From NCBI GenBank assembly GCA_900466745.1, contig UBNE01000025.1, positions 1 through 64,000 of the forward strand: a stretch of 64,000 nucleotides of DNA, in the 5' to 3' direction. Position numbers and translations under genes: made by a program. Numbering within the stretch: the first letter of the stretch is position 1; the number at the start of each line of letters is the position of its first letter. Positions 1 to 7,814 of the stretch are shown here, in pieces. This DNA comes from Hyphomicrobiales bacterium. GTDB taxonomy: Bacteria > Pseudomonadota > Alphaproteobacteria > Rhizobiales > Beijerinckiaceae. Under the pieces are notes generated by a model, which was given only the letters and a program-made list of their open reading frames with translations, searched no databases and was not told the DNA's origin.

Positions 1-204
1 TGCGCCAATCCGTCCACACCGCCTAGATCAAAAGATATGGCCCGGCCGCCTATTTCCTGCAGATGGCTCTCGCAGGGTGCTCGGCCTGGTTCCGTCTGTT
101 GATGGGCGGGGGCGGATCATCTACCCGGGTCCCAAGCCGTAGCGCCAACTCGTCCGGAGCGCTGCGCAAACCGTCAGGGCTGGATCCGGGGCTGGCAGCA
201 ATCG

Positions 205-1413
205 ATGGCGATCGAGCGTTTCGATACGGTCATTCTGGGCGCGGGTGCCGCAGGAATGATGTGCGCGATCCAGGCCGGAGCGCGGGGCGGGCGTGTCCTC
301 GTCGTCGACCATGCCAGGGCACCCGGCGAGAAGATCCGGATCTCCGGCGGCGGGCGCTGCAATTTTACCAATACCGGGACGAGCGCGCGCAATTTCCTGT
401 CCGGCAACCCGCATTTCGCGAAATCCGCGCTCGGCCGGTATACGCCGCGGGATTTCATCGCATTGGTCGAAAAGCACGGCATTCCCTATCACGAAAAGAC
501 GCTTGGCCAGCTCTTCTGCGATGACACCGCCAAGGACATCATCGCGATGCTGCTGGACGAGATGGCGCGCGCCGCATGCGAATTGCGCCTCCGGACCACG
601 CTGGCGGGCGTGGCGCGCAGCGATGACGGCTTTGCGATCACGCTCGCGGGAGCGGAGGCCGCCGAGATCCGCTGTCGGCATTTCGTCGTCGCATCGGGAG
701 GGAAATCCATCCCGAAGATGGGAGCGACCGGCCTCGGCTATCAGATCGCCGGCCAGTTCGGCCTGGCCGTCACGGAAACGCGCCCCGCCCTCGTGCCGCT
801 GACATTCGGGGAAGACGCGCTCGCCGGATTTCGCGAACTCGCCGGCCTTGCCGTGGGTGTGCGGGCGACCTGCGGCAAGATCGCGTTCGAGGAGGCCTTG
901 CTGTTCACGCATCGCGGCCTTTCAGGTCCCGCCATCCTGCAGATATCGTCCTATTGGCGCGAGAAGCAGCCGGTCCGGATCGCGTTCCTGCCGAGGCAGG
1001 ACGTCTTTGCCGCCTTGCGCGCCGCCAGGCAGGAGAGCGGCCGCCGAAGCATCGCGAATACGCTTGGCGATCTCCTGCCGAAGCGGCTCGCCGCCTATCT
1101 CGCGGAAACGCAGGGCTGGAGCGGCAGCATCGGCGCCGCGAGCGACAAGAGGCTGGCCGCGATCGCCGCTGCGATCCAGGACTGGGAGGTCATGCCCATC
1201 GGCTCGGAAGGATACCGGACCGCCGAAGTGACGCTCGGCGGCGTCGACACGGCCGGCCTGAACTCGAAGACGATGGAGGCGAGGGCGGTCGCAGGCCTGT
1301 ATTTCATCGGCGAAGTGGTCGACGTCACGGGCTGGCTCGGCGGCTACAATTTCCAATGGGCATGGTCGTCGGGCTGGGCCGCAGGGACAGCCATCGCCGA
1401 AACTACCGGCTGA
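205..1413 (+). CDS. HI0933/YhiN-family FAD-dependent oxidoreductase
   Basis: Predicted soluble flavoprotein of 402 residues, the usual length of the HI0933 (BaiN-like) family. The N-terminal dinucleotide-binding loop GAGAAGMMCAIQAG (about residues 11-24) is followed by the family signature GGGRCNFTNT (about 48-57), and the C-terminal FAD-contacting block reads GEVVDVTGWLGGYNFQWA. The start is the ATG opening MAIERFDTVILGAG, which places the Rossmann strand at the very N-terminus as in homologues; no strong Shine-Dalgarno sequence precedes it. The physiological substrate of most family members is unknown. It stands alone, followed by an oppositely oriented tRNA-Gly. Family assignment is firm, function is not. 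Confidence 0.9.
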   Translation: MAIERFDTVILGAGAAGMMCAIQAGARGGRVLVVDHARAPGEKIRISGGGRCNFTNTGTSARNFLSGNPHFAKSALGRYTPRDFIALVEKHGIPYHEKTLGQLFCDDTAKDIIAMLLDEMARAACELRLRTTLAGVARSDDGFAITLAGAEAAEIRCRHFVVASGGKSIPKMGATGLGYQIAGQFGLAVTETRPALVPLTFGEDALAGFRELAGLAVGVRATCGKIAFEEALLFTHRGLSGPAILQISSYWREKQPVRIAFLPRQDVFAALRAARQESGRRSIANTLGDLLPKRLAAYLAETQGWSGSIGAASDKRLAAIAAAIQDWEVMPIGSEGYRTAEVTLGGVDTAGLNSKTMEARAVAGLYFIGEVVDVTGWLGGYNFQWAWSSGWAAGTAIAETTG

Positions 1414-1577
1414 GGCGATGGCCGCTACGCGCGGGGCGCCAGCCGCAAGGCGGCGCAGGTGCGAGTCGCGCTGCGAACAGCACAGCCGCTGAACAGGGCT
1501 GGGAACCGCGACAGGGAATGCAGGGAACGCGAATTTGGCGGAAGTCCGCCACAGAATTCTGAGAATTCAAGGAGATT

Positions 1578-1652
1578 TGGAGCGGGCGATCGGGATCGAA
1601 CCGACGACATTCAGCTTGGGAAGCTGACGTTCTACCACTGAACTACGCCCGC
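1578..1652 (-). tRNA. tRNA-Gly (anticodon CCC)
   Basis: On the minus strand the 7-bp acceptor stem GCGGGCG/CGCCCGC, the D-arm with AGTGGTAGAAC, the anticodon stem TCAGC/GCTGA with loop TTCCCAA, and the T-arm with TTCGATC fold into a standard cloverleaf. The loop gives anticodon CCC, reading GGG. The discriminator base is U, typical for bacterial glycine tRNAs, and CCA is encoded at 1578-1580. Without CCA the gene is 1581-1652. Confidence 0.93.
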
Positions 1653-2032
1653 ATGCCGGATCCGCGGTCGGGCCTCGACGGCGCATCGCAGCGGGGCGTT
1701 CTTAGCGTCTCCCGCGCCCGGTGTCATCCGGCATTTTGCTCCTGGCCGCGCGCCTTGCTCTGCGCGAGGGGAGGGAGAGGCCTGCGGCGGAAGGGCTCCC
1801 GCCCCGTGGCGCGCGGGCCGGCGCGCCGGACGCGGCGAACAGGGCCGCGCCGTGTCCCTCGTCCCGAAAGGCCGGGCCGCGGTCGGGGTGCCGGGAAAAA
1901 TTGCTCCGGCGCCGCATCGGGAGAGACGATCTGGGTCGATATCGCTGTGCATTTGACGGCCTTTTCCGGGTGCCTCCGCTAGGTTGGCGCAATCTTCAGG
2001 CTTCCGAAGAAAAAGGCTTCGTTTCTAAGGGT
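1653..2032. other. Intergenic stretch without a recognisable gene
   Basis: About 380 bases of GC-rich sequence between the tRNA-Gly and the remnant of a solute-binding protein gene. Open frames pass through it on both strands, but the translations are Arg/Ala/Pro-rich and resemble no family I know. It presumably holds the tRNA promoter (minus strand) and the old promoter of the downstream remnant; I see no convincing hexamers or hairpin. Confidence 0.4.
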
Positions 2033-2664
2033 TTGTTCCACATTGCCCGTTGGCGGGCACTCGTTGCGGCGACGGCGCTGATCTGTTTCGGCCCGCGCGG
2101 AGAGGCGGCCGCCGAGACGCTGACCATCGCGCAGGGCAACGATATCCTCTCGCTCGACCCGGCCAACCACGGCAACAACAGCACCGAGTCGGCGCTGGTG
2201 AACATCTACGACGATCTGGTCAACAAGGACTTCAGCCGGGGGCAACTGCGCTTCACGCCGCGCCTCGCCCTGTCCTCGAAGACCGAGGACAACATCCACT
2301 GGACCTTCAAGCTCCGCGACGACGTCTACTGGCACAATGGCGACAGCTTCACCGCGCAGGACGTCAAGTTTACCATCGAACGCTCGCAGCAGGACAAGAA
2401 GCCGGTCAATTCGTCCAAGTTCCGCCGCATCAACTCGCTGGAGGCTCCCGACGACATCACGCTGACCGTCGCGGCCGGCGGGCCGGACATCCTGCTGCCG
2501 CACGCCTTCGTCGGCAACGGCGCCGGCATCCTGCCCAAGGCCGCCTTCGAGAAGGCCGGCGGCAAGGAGGCTTTCTTCAAGCAGCCGGTCGTCACGGGCC
2601 CTATGTCTTCCAGCAGTGGAAGACGCGGGTCGGGGAGGGGGATGAAACCATCCGCCTTTCCTGA
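2033..2664 (+). pseudogene. Peptide ABC transporter substrate-binding protein (SBP family 5), truncated and frameshifted
   Basis: The translation has a signal-peptide-like start (ARWRALVAATALICFG...AAAE) and then typical SBP_bac_5 text: LTIAQGNDILSLDPANHGNN, the WTFKLRDDVYWHNGDSFTAQ block and DVKFTIERSQQDKKP. Near 2596 the frame slips by one base: the expected continuation GPYVFQQWKTRVGEGDETIR is in another frame and ends at a stop at 2664. Only about 210 of the usual 500 or more residues remain. The original frame stays open into the next gene, which would create a false fusion. No ATG fits the signal peptide; a TTG at 2033 is the best start. This is a decayed remnant of a periplasmic peptide-binding protein. 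Confidence 0.8.
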
Positions 2665-2809
2665 CGACCGCGAAAATATCCTGCCTGAGACGATTGTCAG
2701 TATAGATAAATATACTTATTTTTTGACAAGTATTGATCGCATGTCGCGCCTGGATACGAAATGTCACGGGCGAGCTCGCTCGCGCCAAGACAATCGTTGG
2801 AATCGTGCC

Positions 2810-3436
2810 ATGCCTGATCTGATCACGCGATCGTCCCCTCTCGATCCGAAGGCGGAGGCTCTGCTCGAAGGTCTGATCGCCGAATATGACGGCCGCTACG
2901 GGGTCAACAGCCGCCCGGGCGGTGCCCGTTCCGAGATCCTGCGCTATCCGGCGGAAGCCTTCGCGCCGCCGCTCGGGGATTTCCTGCTGCTGCGGCGGGG
3001 CGACGAGACCATCGCCGGCGGCGCCTTCATGAGTCATGATGACGAGACCGCCGAGCTCAAGCGCATCTGGACGCGCGACGATCTGCGGCGCCAGGGGCTG
3101 GCCCGGCGCATCGTGCTCGCGCTCGAGGAGGCGGCGGCCGCGCTCGGCTACACCCGCACCTATCTCACCACCGGCTTCCGGCAGCCGGAGGCGACGGCGC
3201 TCTATCTCTCCCTCGGCTACCGGCCGCTGTTCGATGTGAGCGTCGATCCCTCCCTCTACCGTTCGCTGCCCTTCGAGAAGCATATCGGCGCCAGGGCGGG
3301 CACGGTCGGGACCACCCCGGTCTATCCGCCCGCCGCCTCGCTCGAGGAGGCGACCGCCCGCGTCGCCGTCGTCAAGGCGGCGCAGGAGGCCAGGATCGCC
3401 GCCCGCTTGGCGGCCCACCGGGCTGCCGCGGCGTAG
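2810..3436 (+). CDS. GNAT-family N-acetyltransferase
   Basis: Protein of 208 residues with the GNAT core: a beta-strand pair around FLLLRRGDETIAGGAFM, the acetyl-CoA pyrophosphate-binding segment RRQGLARRIVLALEEAA (Q/R-x-x-G-x-A/G), and a terminal strand TALYLSLGYRP. The ATG at 2810 begins MPDLITRSSPLDPKAEALL, a natural domain start. The frame is open further upstream through the solute-binding-protein remnant, but that is coincidental read-through. An AT-rich stretch at 2690-2760 upstream, with TTGACA at 2723-2728, may hold the promoter. The acceptor substrate is unknown. It lies between two broken genes yet is itself intact. Confidence 0.85.
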   Translation: MPDLITRSSPLDPKAEALLEGLIAEYDGRYGVNSRPGGARSEILRYPAEAFAPPLGDFLLLRRGDETIAGGAFMSHDDETAELKRIWTRDDLRRQGLARRIVLALEEAAAALGYTRTYLTTGFRQPEATALYLSLGYRPLFDVSVDPSLYRSLPFEKHIGARAGTVGTTPVYPPAASLEEATARVAVVKAAQEARIAARLAAHRAAAA

Positions 3437-3512
3437 CCGGCGGCAACGGCCCGTCCGGCCGGGTCCGGGCCATCGCGGCAGATGACGGCTTCGGCCGGTT
3501 CGAGAGCACATC

Positions 3513-4196
3513 ATGACATCGCAACGAAACAGTTTCGCGGCCCTGGAGACGCGGATCGGCGCGATCATCCCGCATGACGACCATGTCGAGCTGCGTACCG
3601 ATGGCGAGACGATCCGTGCCGGTCGCGTCGTGGTCAGCGCCGGAGCCTGGGCCGCCACGCTGCTCGGGCACGAATTCGCCGGCCTGCTGCGCCCGACGCG
3701 CGAGATCCTGCACTGGTACGGGCTCGCGCCCGGGGCGCCGGGCGCATGGGCGGATGCGCCGGCTTTCATCTGGGCCACCGGCGCGCGGCAAGGCTTTTAC
3801 GGCTTCCCGGCCTTCGACGGGGAGGTGAAGGTGGCGCATGGCGAGAAATCCGTCTTCGTCGACCCGGACACTTTCGACCGTTCGAGCGACGAGGCCGAAT
3901 CGCGCACATTCTACGGCCGGGCGATCGAAGGGCGGCTCAACGGCCTGCGCGGCGACGTCTCGCGGCGCCAGACCTGCCTCTATACGGTTTCGCCCGATGG
4001 CGGCTTCGTCATCGACGAGTGGCCGCAGAGCGAGCGCGTGCTCGTCGTGTCGCCCTGCTCCGGACATGGCTTCAAGCATTCGGCCGCCATCGGCGAGGCG
4101 GTGAGCCAGCGCGTGTTGGACGGCGCCAGCCGGATCGACCTGTCGCCCTTCCGGCTCGGGCGCTTCCGGGCGTCGGCCGGCAGCCACGCCGGCTGA
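3513..4196 (+). pseudogene. SolA/monomeric sarcosine oxidase-type FAD amine oxidase, N-terminus missing
   Basis: The 227-residue translation matches the C-terminal two-thirds of N-methyltryptophan/sarcosine oxidases: RVVVSAGAWAATLLG, the substrate-domain strands around FIWATGARQGFYGFPAFDGE, a CLYTVSPDGGFVID block and the C-terminal FAD-binding segment SPCSGHGFKHSAAIGE. The N-terminal Rossmann dinucleotide motif (GxGxxG) and roughly 150 residues are absent. The family is normally near 370-390 residues, and the cysteine for covalent flavin attachment in this family lies in the retained CSGHGFKHS segment. The apparent start MTSQRNSF is probably fortuitous. I read it as a 5'-deleted gene. Confidence 0.75.
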
Positions 4197-4462
4197 CGGG
4201 CGCGGCCGGACCGGCCGCGGCGATCACCCGCTCCCCGTCTCGCCTCTGACGCAGCGCAAGCGGCATGGCCGCTCCGTCGCGGCCCGAGCCGGCATCGCCT
4301 GCGGCGAACGGCGTCTTCATGGATGGCTCGCGGGCGTCGCCGAAGGCTGCCGAGCGATACGTCAACACCGCCTCGCAACGCATTGCAGAGCTGACCTAGC
4401 AGGGAGCGAATGCTCTCTGCTTTTCTGCGTCGAAGAGGGACGTAGGGTTATTTCTATCAAAT
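4197..4462. other. Intergenic stretch before the porin control region
   Basis: No gene recognised. The left part is GC-rich like the surrounding coding DNA, and the sequence turns AT-rich from about 4430, where the porin control region begins. Confidence 0.4.
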
Positions 4463-4556
4463 AGTGAAGTAAATCACATTGACATGGTGAAAATTATCAC
4501 GTGTGCCGAGTTTACAACATAATCAAGATAGATATCGAAAAGTGAATATTTTCACC
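4463..4556 (+). promoter_or_regulatory. Three Crp/Fnr-type palindromes (GTGA-N6-TCAC) upstream of the porin
   Basis: Three copies of the same dyad lie in the AT-rich leader: A-GTGA-agtaaa-TCAC-A at 4463-4478, G-GTGA-aaatta-TCAC-G at 4486-4501 and A-GTGA-atattt-TCAC-C at 4541-4556. Centres are 23 and 55 bp apart. The GTGA/TCAC cores match the classic CRP core (TGTGA-N6-TCACA) rather than the FNR core (TTGAT-N4-ATCAA). A TTGACA at 4479-4484 lies between sites 1 and 2, but no good -10 follows at normal spacing. A Crp-like regulator with the matching recognition helix is encoded 2.3 kb downstream. The sites are seen in the sequence; their use is inferred. Confidence 0.65.
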
Positions 4557-4643
4557 GTTCGAGATCGCCAATGAAAATATGTTTATTTCGGGCTGACCAA
4601 AGGGATTCGGCCGAGACAAATACCAATTCAATTGGAGGTATTG

Positions 4644-6188
4644 ATGAAGAGCTTCGTTTCAGCATTGGGCATGGCTACGGCAGCCTTCGCCGTTGCCACC
4701 AGTGCCGGTGCGGCCGATCTTCCCTCGCGGAAGTCTGCTCCGGTCGAATACGTCAGGGTCTGCACCGCCTATGGCGCGGGCTTCTTCTACATCCCGGGCA
4801 CTGACTCCTGCCTGCGCATCTCGGGCCGCGTCCGCGCCGAATACGCCGTCGGTCAGCGCTATGGCGATGCCCAGGACGCCTATGGCACCCGTGCGCGCGG
4901 CCGCCTCAACGTCGATGCCCGCACGGCCACCGCCTATGGCACGCTGCGCACCTTCTTCCGCTACGAGCTGACCAACAATACCGGCGTCTACGCCTCCAAC
5001 TCCGCCGGCTCCTCGTTCAGCTCCGGTCAGTTCAACACCGGCTCGGGCGTTCCGGGCGTCTATCGCGGCTCGGCCGGCACCGGCTCGCTGCTCGATCTGG
5101 CCTATGTCCAGTTCGGCCCGATCACCGCTGGTCGCGCCCAGTCGTTCTTCGACTTCTACGCTTCGGACCTGAACTTCGCTTCGATCCGCACGGCTGACTC
5201 GCGCGTCAACCTGCTGGCCTACACCGCCACCTTCGGCTCGGGCTTCTCGGCCACGGTCTCGGCCGAAGACCGCACTTCGGGCACGGTCAGCCGCGAACTC
5301 GGCGGCGCCCCGAACCTTCCGCTCGGCACGAATGCGATCGGCATCGCGCGGGCGAATGCGGCGCGTGCGGCGGCCGGCCTCGGTCCGCTGGGTACGGCTG
5401 CCAACGGTCTGGGTGCGGTGACCGAAGGGCAGGATTTCCCCGATCTGGTCGCCTCGCTGCGTGTCGACCAGGGCTGGGGCTCGGCCCAGCTCTCCGGCGC
5501 CATCGGCTCGCGTCGCTATTCGATCGGCGCCGCCGGCGGCGGTTCCAACGTCACGGTCGGCGCCACGACCTACACGTCGACCGCTCCGGTCTCGGGCCCT
5601 GTCCGCGGCAATCCGCGCGGTGACGAGCTCGTCTGGGCTGTTCAGGGCGGCGTCAAGATCAACCTGCCGATGCTCGCCGCCGGCGACGCCCTGTGGCTGC
5701 AGGCTGCCTATGCCGACGGCGCTCTCGGCTATCTCGGCTGGTCCAGCAATTCGTTCGGCCTGGGTCGGCTGGGGCGTCTCGGGCTCTCCGACGCCTCCGT
5801 CGACGTCGTGACCGGCAACGTCAAGAACTCGACCGGCTACTCGCTCGTCGCGGCGTTCCGTCACTTCTGGACCCCGACGCTGCGCACCGAGATCGGCGCG
5901 TCCTATTCGGCGTTGAACCTCAAGTATCTGGACTCGAACGCGCTCAACTTCGCCGTCGCGAACAATCTCGTCGCCCGCTCGCTGGATCCGAAGGAATTCC
6001 TGCTCGCGGCCAACCTGATCTGGTCGCCGGTTTCCGGCCTCGATATCGGTGTCGAAGTGCTCTACTCGCACCTCGACGTCCGTTCGCCGGTGGGCTCCGT
6101 GAACAATTGGGCGACCCGCAGCAACGTCTTCGGCATCAAGACGGAAGATTCGATCTCCGGCCGCCTGCGCGTCCAGCGCGACTTCTGA
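4644..6188 (+). CDS. Outer-membrane porin, Porin_2 family
   Basis: General porin of 514 residues. A Sec signal peptide (MKSFVSALGMATAAFAVATS, cleavage near AGA-A) precedes the mature start ADLPSRKSAPVEYVRVC seen in rhizobial porins. Two nearby cysteines (VCTAYGAGFFYIPGTDSCL) are placed as in the Brucella Omp2/Bradyrhizobium family. The body shows alternating amphipathic strands and the chain ends in RVQRDF with the terminal Phe needed for barrel assembly. The ATG at 4644 has GGAGG at 4634-4638; a TTG at 4632 in frame overlaps that ribosome site and is unlikely to be used. A strong hairpin terminator follows. Expression is probably controlled through the three palindromes upstream. Confidence 0.93.
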   Translation: MKSFVSALGMATAAFAVATSAGAADLPSRKSAPVEYVRVCTAYGAGFFYIPGTDSCLRISGRVRAEYAVGQRYGDAQDAYGTRARGRLNVDARTATAYGTLRTFFRYELTNNTGVYASNSAGSSFSSGQFNTGSGVPGVYRGSAGTGSLLDLAYVQFGPITAGRAQSFFDFYASDLNFASIRTADSRVNLLAYTATFGSGFSATVSAEDRTSGTVSRELGGAPNLPLGTNAIGIARANAARAAAGLGPLGTAANGLGAVTEGQDFPDLVASLRVDQGWGSAQLSGAIGSRRYSIGAAGGGSNVTVGATTYTSTAPVSGPVRGNPRGDELVWAVQGGVKINLPMLAAGDALWLQAAYADGALGYLGWSSNSFGLGRLGRLGLSDASVDVVTGNVKNSTGYSLVAAFRHFWTPTLRTEIGASYSALNLKYLDSNALNFAVANNLVARSLDPKEFLLAANLIWSPVSGLDIGVEVLYSHLDVRSPVGSVNNWATRSNVFGIKTEDSISGRLRVQRDF

Positions 6189-6197
6189 TGCAAACCG

Positions 6198-6224
6198 GGT
6201 CCCCGGCTTCGGCCGGGGACCTTT
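6198..6224 (+). terminator. Rho-independent terminator of the porin gene
   Basis: Perfect inverted repeat GGTCCCCGG / CCGGGGACC with a six-base loop, followed by TTTCGTTTC, beginning ten bases after the porin stop codon. Confidence 0.85.
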
Positions 6225-6311
6225 CGTTTCGCGGCCAGGCCCGGCGGGCGGACGCGAAGCCGCTTTCGGCTCTCATCCAAAAGTAAAAACTGTCTCGTTG
6301 AGGGTTTGACG

Positions 6312-6620
6312 ATGAACAGTGAGCAATGTCGCGTCGCGCGCGCGATGATGGGCTGGACGATCAAGCAACTGAGCAGGAAAGTCCGGGTCGCTCAGCGGAC
6401 GATCAGCGAATTCGAGACCGAGGGGCGCATCCGCCCGGAGGTCAAGTCTCGGATCAGGTCGCTATTCGTCATCAGCGGAATCGAATTCATCGAAGACGAC
6501 GACGGCATAGGTTTGAAGCGCCGCTTCAATCTCGATGAATATCTCGGTCGGGAAGAGGGCAGGGCTTCCTATCTCCCGATCGCGGAGCCGGCGTCGCCCA
6601 TGGTCGATGCCGCCGGCTAA
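6312..6620 (+). CDS. Small XRE-like helix-turn-helix protein
   Basis: Protein of 102 residues. Residues about 5-60 form an XRE/Cro-like HTH: CRVARAMMGWTIKQLSRKV, then RVAQRTISEFETEGRIRPE, as in small stand-alone HTH proteins of rhizobia. The acidic C-terminal part has no known domain. GAGGG at 6300-6304 precedes the ATG at 6312 by seven bases; a TTG at 6306 would sit too close. It lies between the porin terminator and a Crp-like regulator gene, in the same direction, so it may join in control of the porin locus. The DNA target is unknown. Confidence 0.75.
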   Translation: MNSEQCRVARAMMGWTIKQLSRKVRVAQRTISEFETEGRIRPEVKSRIRSLFVISGIEFIEDDDGIGLKRRFNLDEYLGREEGRASYLPIAEPASPMVDAAG

Positions 6621-6917
6621 CGCGGCCCGCATACCCCATTTGGGGCATTCGCCGACGGTCGATTGACCGGATAACCGGGCCCGAGGGCAGAAGACCCCCC
6701 GAGGGGGCGCTGCGAAGCCCGATGGTGTGGGCGGGTTTACCGAATGCGTCGCTGCGGGAGTTGCTGGCGGAGGCTGCAACCGAACCGATGGCGTCTGGAT
6801 CTGTCAGGGGAAGGGGCATTGACGAGATGACATCGAGACGAAATCGGAAGCGACGCCGAGCATCCTTCACGCATCCGCGGATTCAACCGCATCGGTTGCG
6901 GCGTTCCGGGTGAAGCC

Positions 6918-7598
6918 ATGCTGACGGCAACTCACATGGCGATCGAGGTTCCATTACCCGCCCCGTTTCTGAGCGGCAGCTTTCCCAGGAGGCAGTTCGC
7001 CAAGGGGGCCTTCATCAAGCAGCCGGACGACAGGAGCGGAAATATCTACCTGATCGAAACGGGCAAGGTGGTGCCGTTCTTCCTGGGGCCTCAAGGGCAG
7101 GATGTGCCGTTCAAGGAGCTGGAGGCGGGAGATTTCGTCGGAGACCTGTCGGCTTTCGGCAGCGAGGAGCCGGCGACCTATTTCCAGGCGATCGAGGACA
7201 CGGTGGTGCTCGTTCTGAATCGCGGGCAGTTCCTGGAGGCGCTGCGGACCGTGCCGGAATTCGCCGAGCTGGTGACGAAGACGCTGTATAGCCGCCTGCG
7301 CATCATGAAGCAGCTCTACATCGAAAGCCGCCTGCTGCCGATGAAGGCCCGCCTCTATGCCGAGCTCATCCGTCACGCGGTCCGCGATGCGCGAGGCCGG
7401 CTGCGGATCGTTCCGGCGCCGACGCATGCCGAACTGGCGCGCCGGATCGCGTCACAGCGCGAAACGGTGACCAAGCAGATGAGCCATCTCGTGAAGATGG
7501 GAGTGATCGACAACTCCGCCGGATATATCGAGGTTGCTGACGAGGCGTACCTTCGATCGGAGATCGGTAAAGAACTAGGTTTCCTGGATTTCAAGTAA
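6918..7598 (+). CDS. Crp/Fnr-family transcriptional regulator
   Basis: Protein of 226 residues. An N-terminal cyclic-nucleotide-binding-like beta-roll (about 20-125, including NIYLIETGKVVPFFLG and ELEAGDFVGDLSAFGSEEPATYF) joins through a long helix to a C-terminal winged HTH (about 143-215). The recognition helix reads SQRETVTKQMSHL: R181 and E182 correspond to the Arg-Glu pair of E. coli CRP that reads GTGA/TCAC. The usual Arg-Ser of the cAMP phosphate-binding cassette is not evident (EEPATYF), and there is no cysteine cluster for an iron-sulfur centre, so the effector is unclear. GTGA-N6-TCAC sites lie upstream of the porin and just after this gene. Confidence 0.88.
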   Translation: MLTATHMAIEVPLPAPFLSGSFPRRQFAKGAFIKQPDDRSGNIYLIETGKVVPFFLGPQGQDVPFKELEAGDFVGDLSAFGSEEPATYFQAIEDTVVLVLNRGQFLEALRTVPEFAELVTKTLYSRLRIMKQLYIESRLLPMKARLYAELIRHAVRDARGRLRIVPAPTHAELARRIASQRETVTKQMSHLVKMGVIDNSAGYIEVADEAYLRSEIGKELGFLDFK

Positions 7599-7613
7599 GA
7601 CAAGGACTGTCGA

Positions 7614-7629
7614 TGTGAGTTTATTCACA
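7614..7629 (+). promoter_or_regulatory. Perfect CRP-type site TGTGA-N6-TCACA
   Basis: TGTGA-GTTTAT-TCACA begins 16 bases after the stop codon of the Crp-like gene and matches the family consensus at all ten conserved positions. The genes on either side converge here, so no annotated gene uses this site. A possible -10 (GATAGT, 7648-7653) follows, then a short structured stretch ending in a terminator, consistent with a regulated small RNA. Confidence 0.6.
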
Positions 7630-7659
7630 GAAATCGTCGACAAAAATGATAGTGTCTTT

Positions 7660-7741
7660 CTTGGTTGAAGCCAAGCTGGTTCTCAACCTCCAAAAGAGAC
7701 CCGACTTGAGGAGGCGGATCCCAATGTCCGCCTCCTCTTTT
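7660..7741 (+). ncRNA. Candidate small regulatory RNA
   Basis: Inferred transcript of about 80 nt between a perfect CRP-type site and a strong terminator. It could fold a hairpin CTTGG-TTGAAG-CCAAG at 7660-7675, then carry a stretch containing ACCTCCAA (7686-7693), then the terminator hairpin. ACCTCCAA is exactly complementary to TTGGAGGT at 4632-4639, the Shine-Dalgarno region of the porin. An alternative pairing GGTTGA (7663-7668) with TCAACC (7683-7688) could mask part of it. No transcript evidence is available; the hairpin could simply terminate the regulator gene. Confidence 0.4.
7708..7741 (+). terminator. Rho-independent terminator
   Basis: Perfect 11-bp stem GAGGAGGCGGA / TCCGCCTCCTC with an eight-base loop followed by TTTT. 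It ends either the Crp-like gene transcript or the candidate small RNA. The opposite orientation lacks a T tract. Confidence 0.85.
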
Positions 7742-7814
7742 CGTCGCGGTGAGGGCCAGCCGCAGTCAAGGGAGCCGGCGCCCGAGGTCGATGCAGGAGG
7801 CCGCTGGCCTGGGC

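Noticed and set aside
1459-1641. A 60-residue frame over the tRNA-Gly
   Set aside because: It reads through the tRNA gene (DRDRTDDIQLGKLTFYH), a common false prediction.
1721-3436. A single 571-residue open frame joining a peptide-binding protein to an acetyltransferase
   Set aside because: The join arises from a one-base slip near 2596 followed by open non-coding sequence; the correct continuation of the binding protein is in another frame and ends at 2664, and the acetyltransferase has its own ATG at 2810.
4479-4484. TTGACA as the -35 element of the porin promoter
   Set aside because: No acceptable -10 is found 15-19 bases downstream, and the hexamer lies between two regulator palindromes; it may be chance in AT-rich DNA.
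4659-6071. A 470-residue minus-strand frame opposite the porin
   Set aside because: Arg/Gly/Asp-rich translation typical of the antisense of a high-GC gene; similar long antisense frames occur opposite most genes here.
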